Source of the DNA: Desertifilum tharense IPPAS B-1220
GTDB lineage: Bacteria > Cyanobacteriota > Cyanobacteriia > Cyanobacteriales > Desertifilaceae
NCBI RefSeq assembly: GCF_001746915.1
Contig: NZ_MJGC01000074.1
Location: forward strand, 1 to 44,549
Reading direction: 5' to 3'
Length of the DNA stretch: 44,549 nt
The position numbers were made by a program, and so were the translations under genes. How positions within the stretch are numbered: the first letter of the stretch is position 1; each line of letters opens with the position of its first letter. Under the pieces are notes generated by a model that was not told the DNA's origin, made no database searches, and saw nothing but the letters and a program-made list of their open reading frames with translations. This document shows positions 27,700 through 34,166 of this stretch, piece by piece.

Positions 27700-27784
27700 A
27701 TGACAACCCGGCTGGAGCGGACTGTTGAGAGATATTGGTGGTGTTGCAAAGGTTACTTGCAGCCGCTCAGCCGGAACGTTAGAT
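27700..27784 (+). other. attC site 1
   Basis: This 85-bp imperfect palindrome has a degenerate left core (TGACAAC) and the right core GTTAGAT. The left arm CCCGGCTGGAGCGG pairs with the right arm CCGCTCAGCCGG, with one unpaired G in the left arm (the extrahelical base that orients attC recombination). It closes cassette 1. Confidence 0.75.
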
Positions 27785-28100
27785 GTCCAGTTTAGCTAGC
27801 TGAAGCCAATCGCCGGAGAGATGAAGTACACAATGACTCTGTTTTAGATAGAAGATGCTCTAGCGCAAGTCAGATAACTGATTGAGCTATGTATATCTTC
27901 TATTCTGTAGGATTCTGATAATGAGTGGGGGAGTTATGGCGATCGATCTCAGCCTAGTCTACCCTTTTAGCATGAGTGCGATCGCGGGAATTCCAAAAGC
28001 GATCGCGGAAGTCCCCCATTCCTACACCGGACAATACCTTAAACACGTCCTCCAACAATACCCACCCCAACCCGAAGTCCAGAATGGAGGGGGAGATTAA
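27785..28100 (+). repeat. cassette-leader repeat A with uvrA tail copy
   Basis: This is one of three near-identical ~315-bp segments, each starting directly after an attC right core. The first ~200 bp hold a degenerate frame (MKYTMTLF-stop-IEDALAQVR...) with shared stop codons. The last ~110 bp copy the 3' end of uvrA (from PKAIAEVPHSYTG to QPEV), with the uvrA TAG changed to CAG so the frame reads on to QNGGGD. A 72-codon frame (27882-28100, TTG start) spans both parts. It is more likely a copied scar than a gene. Confidence 0.85.
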
Positions 28101-28150
28101 AAGTTAAATAATTTATGCGATCGCTTGCTGAACCTCAATGATTACTCTTG

Positions 28151-28340
28151 ACATTAAAGGCGTTAACCGGAAAGAAAATCACAGTAGTTATTAATGAAAC
28201 TGGAGACCGAAAAAAAGGGAAAGCAACGGATTATGTAGCGAGGCAATAATTGGGAAGTGTGGACAAAATAGACCGGGGAATAGTCACGGTCAATGCTTAT
28301 GGCATTATTGACTCAGCGAAGTCAACCATAGTAGAAGCAA
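28151..28340 (+). pseudogene. transposase fragment (IS701/IS4-like DDE)
   Basis: In frame from 28151 the DNA encodes ALTGKKITVVINETGDRKKG, KATDYVARQ, a TAA, then LGSVDKIDRGIVTVNAYG. This matches the region around the first catalytic Asp of IS701-type transposases (IDETGDRKKG), but the Asp is Asn here and a stop interrupts the frame. No terminal repeats remain. Confidence 0.65.
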
Positions 28341-28341
28341 G

Positions 28342-28361
28342 GTGGGCATTGCCCACCTATA
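28342..28361. repeat. short perfect palindrome
   Basis: AGGTGGGCATTGCCCACCT is a near-perfect hairpin just downstream (on the minus strand) of the DUF5615 gene. It may act as its terminator. Similar GTGGGCA-TGCCCAC palindromes are common spacers in cyanobacteria. Confidence 0.5.
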
Positions 28362-28364
28362 CTT

Positions 28365-28685
28365 TCATGCACCGATCGCTATAGCCTGTCCTTTAGCCAC
28401 AGTAGCTAAAAGAGCTAAAACTTGAGGTGCTAGAGGTTTGAGATCAGCTAAACGATTGGAGGGTGCTTGCAAAACAATTACCGCAATATCAAACTGTGGC
28501 AGATTCTGTTGAAATGACAGGTTGCGATCAACAGTGATGAAAATATCAAACTCTGCTTCCGCAAGAGCAAGAAGCTGTCCATTCTTGACTCCTGCCCATC
28601 CCATTTGCGGAACTGTTTTCACTTCGTAGCCAGGAAATTCTCTTGCAAGTTTGCGATCAATGCATTCATCTAACAGGAGCCTTAT
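28365..28685 (-). CDS. DUF5615 PIN-like toxin (cassette 2)
   Basis: The protein reads LLLDECIDRKLAREF at its N-terminus, then TVPQMGWAG, KNGQLLALAEAEFDIFITVDRN and IVVLQ-like IAVIVLQAPSNR, as in DUF5615 PIN-like nucleases. These are usually toxins paired with DUF433 antitoxins. The acidic residues of the PIN-like site are D in LLLDE and D in ITVDRN. The homologous start position has ATA (28683-28685) instead of ATG; the next in-frame starter is GTG at 28622, which would delete the DEC motif. The gene may use ATA weakly or be start-codon dead. It begins 1 base after the DUF433 stop. Confidence 0.75.
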   Translation of the reverse strand: MRLLLDECIDRKLAREFPGYEVKTVPQMGWAGVKNGQLLALAEAEFDIFITVDRNLSFQQNLPQFDIAVIVLQAPSNRLADLKPLAPQVLALLATVAKGQAIAIGA

Positions 28686-28686
28686 A

Positions 28687-28935
28687 CTATGCCACCATGC
28701 CTATTAGCTGTTTCCCAGCTTCCTCCAGCAAGGCGATGACCTGTTCTCTACTCACAGTTGGAAATCCATCTAAAAAGTCGTCGATTGATTCACCTGCTTT
28801 GAGATAATCTAGAAGCGTTTGAACAGGAACCCTAGTACCAGCAAAAACTGGAGTACCGCCCATAACATCAGGAGACGTGCTGATAATTGAAGTATTGCCA
28901 AGCATGAGTTCCCGTTCCTCAAGTGCTGTCTTCAT
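28687..28935 (-). CDS. DUF433 antitoxin (cassette 2)
   Basis: The 82-residue protein carries the DUF433 pattern GGTPVFAGTRVPVQTLLDYL, then DDFLDGFPTVSREQVIALL, a winged-helix-like antitoxin fold. It is the upstream partner of the DUF5615 gene, with one base between its stop and that frame. ATG 28935 is used; an internal Met 11 codons later is also possible. The pair is opposite to the usual cassette direction, which implies its own promoter. Confidence 0.85.
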   Translation of the reverse strand: MKTALEERELMLGNTSIISTSPDVMGGTPVFAGTRVPVQTLLDYLKAGESIDDFLDGFPTVSREQVIALLEEAGKQLIGMVA

Positions 28936-28966
28936 TATTTTATCAATTCTTTACGCAAACAGCGCG

Positions 28967-29054
28967 GTCTAACAATCCCGTTGCACACCGACCGTTCAAG
29001 TGTTGTCGGGAAGAGCGAGAGATTGTCTGCGGCGGGTGAACGGGGTCGTTAGAT
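28967..29054 (+). other. attC site 2
   Basis: 88 bp from GTCTAAC to GTTAGAT. The left arm CTAACAATCCCGTTGCAC pairs with the right arm GGGTGAACGGGGTCGTTAG, with an unpaired G (TTGCA against TGAA). This is the clearest attC fold of the array. Confidence 0.9.
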
Positions 29055-29366
29055 GTCCAGTTTAGCTAGCTGAAGCCAATCGTTGGAGAGATGAAGTACA
29101 CAATGACTCTGTTTTAGATAGAAGATGCTCTAGCGCAAGTCAGACAACTGATTGAGCTATGTATATCTTCCATTCTGTAGGATTCTGATAATGAGTGGGG
29201 GAGTTATGGCGATCGCCTTCAGTCTACCCTCTTCTTTTGGGATTAGTGCGATCGCGGGAATTCCAGAAGCGATCGCCGAAGTCCCCTATTCCTACACGGG
29301 ACAATATCTCAAACACGTTCTCCAACAATACCCACCCCAACCCGAAGTGCAGAATGGAGCAGAAGA
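29055..29366 (+). repeat. cassette-leader repeat B with uvrA tail copy
   Basis: This is the second copy of the ~315-bp segment. Here the match to the chromosomal uvrA locus does not stop at the gene end: it continues through the xisI remnant (to about 29571), so about 300 bp of uvrA-xisI are duplicated. A 72-codon frame at 29152-29370 parallels those in copies A and C. Confidence 0.85.
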
Positions 29367-29571
29367 TTAAGCAGTTTGCATCCCTATGGCAAACTCTGTA
29401 TACTGTCTCATTTTTGGCTCATGGAAGGCTAACACAATATCTTCTTTAGGGACGCCTGCGCGAACTAAGTCAGTCGCGCTCCCTTCTTCAGTCCAATCTT
29501 CTTCGATCCAAAACTGTCCGTTCCGAATCCGCACATATACAGTTATACCCGTAATGCGATTACCAGCGTCT
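29367..29571 (-). pseudogene. xisI: second copy of the xisI 3' remnant
   Basis: Nearly identical to 25900-26100: minus-strand frame NRITGITVYVRIRNG to FAIGMQTA and stop. Upstream of about 29575 (minus strand) the sequence diverges into the murF-tail segment. It is a partial gene copy without an N-terminus. Confidence 0.75.
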
Positions 29572-29718
29572 AAAAAGCATCACTTTACTGATGCAGAAAC
29601 TGCCTGTCAATCGGTGCAGGATTTTATAGAGCCGCATGATATTGTTCTTGTCAAAGGCTCAAGAGCAATGCAGATGGAGAAAATTGTTGAAGTGCTTAAA
29701 GCGAAAAATGAGAACTAA
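29572..29718 (+). pseudogene. murF: murF 3' remnant
   Basis: The frame reads HHFTDAETACQSVQDFIEPH, then DIVLVKGSRAMQMEKIVEVL and a stop. This is the C-terminus of UDP-N-acetylmuramoyl-tripeptide--D-alanyl-D-alanine ligase (signature VLVKGSR.M.ME.IV). Only ~48 residues remain. It is fused to the opposite-strand xisI remnant and is not functional. Confidence 0.7.
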
Positions 29719-29785
29719 CCCGCGATCTGAGCTTGATAGGAGAATCAAATCTATAATGGAAGATGCATTCTCTGAAGCAAGCAAT

Positions 29786-30046
29786 ATGTCCCTCAGCGAA
29801 CTGTTGCCTACGGTTAATCAGTTATCTCATCAAGATAAGCTTCGACTTATCCATTTTCTCCTCCTTGCGGTTGCTAGGGAAGAAGGGTGTAGTCTAGAAC
29901 CTACTGAAAGGATTGCTTCAGAGCATGTTCTTCTCAACCAACTTGCATCAACTGAGGCAGTAGTCTGGTCTCCTCAAGCAGATAGCGAGTCAGTTCAAGC
30001 CTTGTCAGATCTTCTGATGGCAGCGAAGGAAGCGACTAATGCGTGA
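29786..30046 (+). CDS. small partner protein of the retropepsin pair (cassette 3)
   Basis: The 86-residue acidic, helical protein starts MSLSELLPTVNQLSHQDKLR and contains a VVWSP tryptophan motif. It resembles the product of 31342-31560 (MSLAELLPLVNDLSQSDKL, then PIWSP) and many small cyanobacterial antitoxin-like proteins of unresolved family. The frame is open upstream to 29708, but ATG 29786 matches the paralogue's start. It overlaps the protease gene by 8 bp (ATGCGTGA), so translation is probably coupled. Confidence 0.65.
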   Translation: MSLSELLPTVNQLSHQDKLRLIHFLLLAVAREEGCSLEPTERIASEHVLLNQLASTEAVVWSPQADSESVQALSDLLMAAKEATNA

Positions 30047-30458
30047 TGGACAGAGATATTCCTTTACTGAGCGCATTGACAGTCTTGGGCGCTCTGTCAT
30101 CATGCCATATTTACCCTTGACTCTCACATTGGGCAATCAATCCCAAGAAGTGACTGCATTGCTGGATACAGGTGCGAGTGTCAATGTTCTACCCTACGAA
30201 ATGGGTCTACAGCTAGGGGCAGTTTGGGAAAATCAAACTGTCTCAATTCCGTTGAGTGGTAATTTAGGGCGAAGTAGTTCACGCGGTTTGGTTGTGTCTG
30301 CTACGATCTCTCAATTCCATCCAGTGCTACTTGGGTTTGCTTGGACTGAATCGAGAGATGTACCTGTCATTCTTGGACACATGAATTTCTTTGCAGAGTT
30401 CAACGTGTGTTTTTATCGACACGAGTTGGCTTTTGAAGTTTGCCCAAAGAGCGGGTAA
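30039..30458 (+). CDS. retropepsin-like aspartyl protease (cassette 3)
   Basis: The 139-residue protein has one DTGAS active-site motif (Asp 43), preceded by a beta-strand pattern and followed by a hydrophobic VLPY stretch. A second conserved segment, VILGHMNFFAEFNV, takes the place of the ILG signature of retropepsin-like folds. The size fits a single-lobe protease active as a homodimer. No membrane segment is visible. The substrate is unknown; the coupled small protein is the obvious candidate partner or target. Confidence 0.8.
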   Translation: MRDGQRYSFTERIDSLGRSVIMPYLPLTLTLGNQSQEVTALLDTGASVNVLPYEMGLQLGAVWENQTVSIPLSGNLGRSSSRGLVVSATISQFHPVLLGFAWTESRDVPVILGHMNFFAEFNVCFYRHELAFEVCPKSG

Positions 30459-30480
30459 GTTTGGCACCACACAGTCAGCA

Positions 30481-30566
30481 ACCTAACAACCCCAATGCAC
30501 CCGACCGCCGAGAGGTTGCCTGTGAGCATTGAGGTTATTGGCGGCGGGTGATTGGGAACGTTAGAT
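30481..30566 (+). other. attC site 3
   Basis: 86 bp from ACCTAAC to GTTAGAT. The left arm CTAACAACCCCAATGCACCC pairs with GGGTGATTGGGAACGTTAG, again with one unpaired G. Confidence 0.9.
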
Positions 30567-30882
30567 GTCCAGTTTAGCTAGCTGAAGCCAATCGCCGGAG
30601 AGATGAAGTACACAATGACTCTGTTTTAGATAGAAGATGCTCTAGCGCAAGTCAGACAACTGATTGAGCTATGTATATCTTCCATTCTGTAGGATTCTGA
30701 TAATGAGTGGGGGAGTTATGGCGATCGCCTTCAGTCTACCCTCTTCTTTTGGGATTAGTGCGATCGCGGGAACTCCAGAAGCGATCGCCGAAGTCCCCCA
30801 TTCCTACACCGGACAATACCTCAAACACGTCCTCCAACAATACACACCCCAACCCAAAGTCCAGAATGGAGGGATAGATTAA
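30567..30882 (+). repeat. cassette-leader repeat C with uvrA tail copy
   Basis: This is the third copy of the ~315-bp segment, closest to copy B in its first part. It ends near the position equivalent to the uvrA stop (CAG instead of TAG). A 72-codon frame at 30664-30882 parallels the other copies. 30883-30956 holds nothing else I can support. Confidence 0.85.
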
Positions 30883-30956
30883 AGTTGAAACGATTTATCC
30901 CATCACTAACCAAAAGTGAGTTCTCACCCAGCCCATCTCAACACATTGACCCTTTA

Positions 30957-31370
30957 CTAGAATCGGACAATTTCAATCGTGCGTCGCGATCGCTGAAAAC
31001 AGACATCAAATTCTCGAAAGAAGTTTGTTTGCCCAAGAATTAAGGGTATCTGAGAGGCTTGTGCCCAAGCAAAGGCTAAGCGAACTGGTTCCAGATGCCC
31101 AATTTGAACATACACAAATAAACCCCATGCTTCAACCGTTGCAAGATTTCCAGCCAACGGCAAGCGGACAGTTTGTTCCCCCCAAATTGCACCCAATTGC
31201 AGCCCGATACCATAAGGTAAGAGATTGACCGTAGATCCTGTATCTAGCAGTGCATTCGTAGAAACAGAGGAGCCTGCATGACTCAGGGTAATGGGAATCG
31301 TAGGTAATGCTTCATCGTCAGAAAAGGGAAACTCGATTGTACTAGGCACGAGTCGATGCCTCTTGGTCAT
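30957..31370 (-). CDS. retropepsin-like aspartyl protease (cassette 4)
   Basis: This 137-residue paralogue of the cassette 3 protease has DTGSTVNLLPYGIGLQLGA with the catalytic Asp at position 43 (identical position) and LILGQTNFFREFDV at the C-terminal conserved segment. It overlaps the upstream small gene by 29 bp from ATG 31370; a GTG at 31349 would give an 8-bp overlap as in cassette 3. Equal Asp position favours the ATG. It is on the strand opposite to the usual cassette direction. Confidence 0.8.
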   Translation of the reverse strand: MTKRHRLVPSTIEFPFSDDEALPTIPITLSHAGSSVSTNALLDTGSTVNLLPYGIGLQLGAIWGEQTVRLPLAGNLATVEAWGLFVYVQIGHLEPVRLAFAWAQASQIPLILGQTNFFREFDVCFQRSRRTIEIVRF

Positions 31371-31560
31371 CCTGAATCATCTGCATCAGGATGTTTGCCG
31401 CTTCCGTTGCGTCGTAGGGCGACCAAATCGGGTACTCTGATGCAGAAAAGATGACTTGTAGTTCAGCATCTGGAATTTGTGTAGCTAGCAGTTTGAAGAG
31501 TGATAATTTGTCTGACTGGCTTAGATCGTTGACCAAAGGAAGCAACTCAGCGAGAGACAT
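31342..31560 (-). CDS. small partner protein of the retropepsin pair (cassette 4)
   Basis: This 72-residue homologue of 29786-30046 starts MSLAELLPLVNDLSQSDKLS and ends YPIWSPYDATEAANILMQMI. The YPIWSPYDA.EAA pattern is frequent in small cyanobacterial proteins next to putative toxins. Its 3' end overlaps the protease gene, so it is the upstream member of the pair, like an antitoxin. Confidence 0.65.
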   Translation of the reverse strand: MSLAELLPLVNDLSQSDKLSLFKLLATQIPDAELQVIFSASEYPIWSPYDATEAANILMQMIQDDQEASTRA

Positions 31561-31617
31561 GGCTTAAACTCCCAAACACGCGAGGATACATTGATCATAA
31601 GCGATCGGTGAGATACG

Positions 31618-31705
31618 GTCTAACAAGCCCGTTGCACACCGACCGAAGGGGGCGATCGGTTATGATGCAGAGGTTATCTGCGGCGGGTGAACGGGGTCAT
31701 TAGCC
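31618..31705 (+). other. attC site 4
   Basis: 88 bp from GTCTAAC to ATTAGCC. The arms CTAACAAGCCCGTTGCAC and GGGTGAACGGGGTCATTAG pair with one unpaired G and closely resemble site 2. The right core has ATTAGCC instead of GTTRRRY, so the cleavage site may be damaged. Confidence 0.85.
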
Positions 31706-31784
31706 TGCTTGAGCTACCTGTTGGGGCGTATGCCAAAGTTATCTGTTAGCGTATAGACGTAGAAATTTTTCACATGTATCTGAT

Positions 31785-32879
31785 ATGGCAAAAATAGTTT
31801 CCATTTTTAACAACAAAGGCGGTGTTGGAAAATCAACTATCTGCTGGAATCTTTCAGATGCTCTTGCAAGGCTTGGTAAGCGAGTACTTCTAATTGACTT
31901 TGATCCGCAATGTAATCTTTCTATAGCAGTCTTAGGGGAATCAGTTTTTGTAAACACTCTGCCTACACAGAACGTGCCATATGGCACAACGATTAGATCT
32001 TTTTTACAGCGATTTCTTCAAAATACAGGAGGCGAAGAACTCTTTTTACATAGAGGTATTCACACCCACCCAAATGTAGCTGTTGTTGCAGGCGATTTTT
32101 GGCTTAACGTTTATGCTGACTCGCTTAACGTGGGTTCGGATCTCCTTTCAGGTACAGGGCTTTCACGCTATGTTGCTCTACGACGCATTGTTGAGAAGGC
32201 TGAGAAGGAAGAAGGAGAAAATTTCGACTTCGTTTTTATCGATCTTCCACCCTCATTTGGTGCGCTTGTTCGCGCAGCCTTTTATTCTTCTGATTACTAT
32301 ATTGTTCCTTGTACTTCAGATAATTTCAGCGTCTACTGCGTTGGTTTAATTGGTCAAATGGTGCCCTCCTTTATTCGTGATTGGCAGAGCGGTTTAGCTC
32401 GGTTCACGGAGAGTAATCCTCATTTTAGTGAATTCAATAATTTAGGGCAGCCTATTTTTGCAGGCTGGATTTTTAATGGTTTCGATACTGCTAGGCGTAG
32501 ACGCACATCCGATGAGATTGCCGCAGGTGCCCCTTTGGGGGAAAAAGAAATGAACCAAGCTGATGAAACTATGCATGACAGAATTGCAGAAGCAGTGCAA
32601 GACGATCTTGTAGATGTAATTGGAAGACAAATCACCGCATACAACTCAATAGCAAATGTACCCACTGAAAACTTTCGGATTGGAGATGTTGAGGATGCCA
32701 ATGTACTAATTCAAAATAGTTTGTGGCTTAATGTTCCTCTTGGTCAACTTGAACATCATAAGCAAGTTGTTAGCCTTCGAGATAGAAGTAAGTGGGCAGA
32801 CAATCAGATTGAGCAAATTCGTTTGTTTCGCCAGAAGTTTGAGGAAACCGCAAGGCTTGTTGAACAAATCTGTATTTGA
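31785..32879 (+). CDS. ParA-family ATPase without ParB (cassette 5)
   Basis: This 364-residue deviant Walker ATPase has the A motif NNKGGVGKSTICWNL at the N-terminus, LIDFDPQCNLS (switch I region), and the Walker B-like FVFIDLPPSFG. About 130 C-terminal residues go beyond the core, including an acidic insert and a C-terminal helical stretch. ParA/Soj proteins move DNA or protein cargo on the nucleoid and normally pair with a DNA-binding ParB, but no ParB or parS-like array is nearby. It is alone between attC sites 4 and 5. Partner and cargo are unknown. Confidence 0.85.
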   Translation: MAKIVSIFNNKGGVGKSTICWNLSDALARLGKRVLLIDFDPQCNLSIAVLGESVFVNTLPTQNVPYGTTIRSFLQRFLQNTGGEELFLHRGIHTHPNVAVVAGDFWLNVYADSLNVGSDLLSGTGLSRYVALRRIVEKAEKEEGENFDFVFIDLPPSFGALVRAAFYSSDYYIVPCTSDNFSVYCVGLIGQMVPSFIRDWQSGLARFTESNPHFSEFNNLGQPIFAGWIFNGFDTARRRRTSDEIAAGAPLGEKEMNQADETMHDRIAEAVQDDLVDVIGRQITAYNSIANVPTENFRIGDVEDANVLIQNSLWLNVPLGQLEHHKQVVSLRDRSKWADNQIEQIRLFRQKFEETARLVEQICI

Positions 32880-32913
32880 ACAAGTAAGCACAAAATTTGC
32901 TGTACATGTCGCA

Positions 32914-32999
32914 GGCTAACACTTCATGGCAGCGGACGGTCGAAAACCGCTGGTTAGGTTGCAAAGGTTATCTGCCGCCGCTGCATTTTGCCGTTAGAC
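32914..32999 (+). other. attC site 5
   Basis: 86 bp from GGCTAAC to GTTAGAC. CATGGCAGCGG pairs with CCGCTGCATT, with one unpaired G in the left arm. Confidence 0.8.
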
Positions 33000-33101
33000 A
33001 GACGGAAACTTCATCAATTCTATAACTGGCTTGCACAACAGGGAGATTTTGGATCTTCAGATTTTGTAGAGTATTGTTATGCAAGGCTGACATTTGACTA
33101 A
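33000..33101 (+). pseudogene. beheaded gene tail at the start of cassette 6
   Basis: The frame opens at the attC junction with no start codon and reads RRKLHQFYNWLAQQGDFGSS, then DFVEYCYARLTFD and a stop. It looks like a genuine protein C-terminus of ~33 residues, of unknown family, cut by the cassette boundary. Confidence 0.4.
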
Positions 33102-33123
33102 GTAGGTGCTTTGGCAAAAAATT

Positions 33124-33669
33124 ATGCGTCCAAACGTTGACTCTCAGAAGATACAACGGCTGATGCAAGTCTTGGGTAGAGAAGCTCAGGGAGCAGGCTG
33201 TATTTACTTTACAGGTGGTGCTAGTGCTTTCCTGATTGGATAGCGTAGTTCAACAGTTGATGTCGATATTCGTCTAGATCCCGAACCCGCCGGTATTTTT
33301 CAGGCGATCGCCACACTTAAACAGGAGTTAAACATCAATATTGAGCTGGCTTCTCCACAAGATTTCTTACCCCCTCTTCCAGGATGGCGCGACAGAAGTA
33401 TATTTATTGGCAAACAAGGTCAAATCTCGTTTTATCACTATGACTTTACTGCCCAAGCTCTCTCTAAGCTATCTAGGGGATTCGATCGTGATATTAAAGA
33501 TGTTCAAGCGATGTACGAACAAAAATTATTTTCCCTGAAAGACTTACGGGATTGCTTTGAAGTCATTGCACCTGACTTAATCCGATTTCCTTCTCTTAAC
33601 CCTGATGTGCTTAGAAGCAGAGTTGAGAATTTCATTAAGCGTTTTGAAGATGCTCTAGAGGAGGATTAG
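33124..33669 (+). pseudogene. nucleotidyltransferase-like gene with an internal stop (cassette 6)
   Basis: From ATG 33124 the frame encodes 181 residues of a nucleotidyltransferase-like protein: YFTGGASAFLIG, then SSTVDVDIRLDPEP (the paired acidic residues of the nucleotidyltransferase site) and a helical C-terminus. Codon 40 (33241-33243) is TAG where Trp is expected (LIG-W-RSST), so a single G-to-A change explains it. It resembles DUF6036/AbiEii-type proteins, often toxins. It ends 2 bp before the next gene. Confidence 0.65.
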
Positions 33670-33671
33670 TT

Positions 33672-33989
33672 ATGAATTTAAGTGAGTTGCCGGGAGCAGA
33701 ATTGATCCTGCCTGGATTGAATGATCTTCATAAAGGCGAGACTAATACTATTGCATCATTGTTAGTTGCGATCGCGGCAACGCGGTTAATAGAAGCGGGT
33801 CTAGATGTTCCCAAGGATCATTTAGCTCCAGAGCCAGAACTGACTTTATACTCCCGTCTTCAAGATGAGCGAGATGATGCTTACCCTTACTATAAGGCTT
33901 TGCTGAATCGCCTCAATAGTTTTTGCAATGCACTTGAAGTTGGTTATGAATATAAGCCGTCTAACAAACAAAATGCAGCGGACAGTTGA
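33672..33989 (+). CDS. partner of the nucleotidyltransferase-like gene, hypothetical (cassette 6)
   Basis: I do not recognise this 105-residue helical protein. It begins 2 bp after the nucleotidyltransferase-like frame, next to GAGGAGG at 33658-33664, a strong ribosome-binding site. The C-terminal codons run into attC site 6 (CTAACAAACAAAATGC encodes SNKQNA), so the cassette end supplies the last residues. By position it could be the antitoxin-like half of a two-gene unit. Confidence 0.55.
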   Translation: MNLSELPGAELILPGLNDLHKGETNTIASLLVAIAATRLIEAGLDVPKDHLAPEPELTLYSRLQDERDDAYPYYKALLNRLNSFCNALEVGYEYKPSNKQNAADS

Positions 33990-34045
33990 AAGCGGTTGAT
34001 GGTATTGCTTGGTCTACTAGCTGCCGCTGATTTGGGTCGTTGCCT
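33959..34045 (+). other. attC site 6
   Basis: 87 bp from GTCTAAC to GTTGCCT. AAAATGCAGCGG pairs with CCGCTGATTT, with one unpaired G. The right core GTTGCCT departs from GTTRRRY. This is the last attC I can see. Confidence 0.75.
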
Positions 34046-34154
34046 CACTGTTGCTCTCAGTGTGAGTGCTGTTCCTAGCTATTCTCAATCTCGTCTTGCC
34101 AGAGAAGTTGTCCAAGGAATTTTGATAGAAATAGGTTCAAATGCAGCTCGATAG
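34032..34154 (+). pseudogene. signal-peptide fragment of a secreted protein (cassette 7)
   Basis: The frame reads CLTVALSVSAVPSYSQSRLA, then REVVQGILIEIGSNAAR and a stop. It looks like a secreted protein whose first residues were removed at the attC junction. A TTG at 34032, inside the attC arm, is the only possible in-frame start. It precedes the next frame by 12 bp. Confidence 0.4.
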
Positions 34155-34166
34155 CTTTTAGGTAGA

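Noticed and set aside
27882-28100. 72-codon frames MSYVYL... repeated at 27882, 29152 and 30664 as a conserved small protein family
   Set aside because: The C-terminal half is simply the copied uvrA tail in the uvrA frame, and the upstream half is copied DNA with weak starts; shared frame is explained by duplication. Not excluded, but listed as repeats.
29386-29718. 110-codon plus-strand frame as one gene
   Set aside because: Its first half is the antisense of the xisI remnant; only the last ~48 codons (murF tail) are protein-like.
31785-32879. Integrated plasmid with ParA partition system
   Set aside because: No ParB, replication gene, iterons or plasmid genes nearby; flanking attC sites explain its presence.
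27700-34045. CRISPR array suggested by regularly recurring repeats
   Set aside because: The repeats are 85-88 bp palindromes about 1.0-1.5 kb apart with genes between them, not short repeats with ~35-bp spacers, and no cas genes are present.
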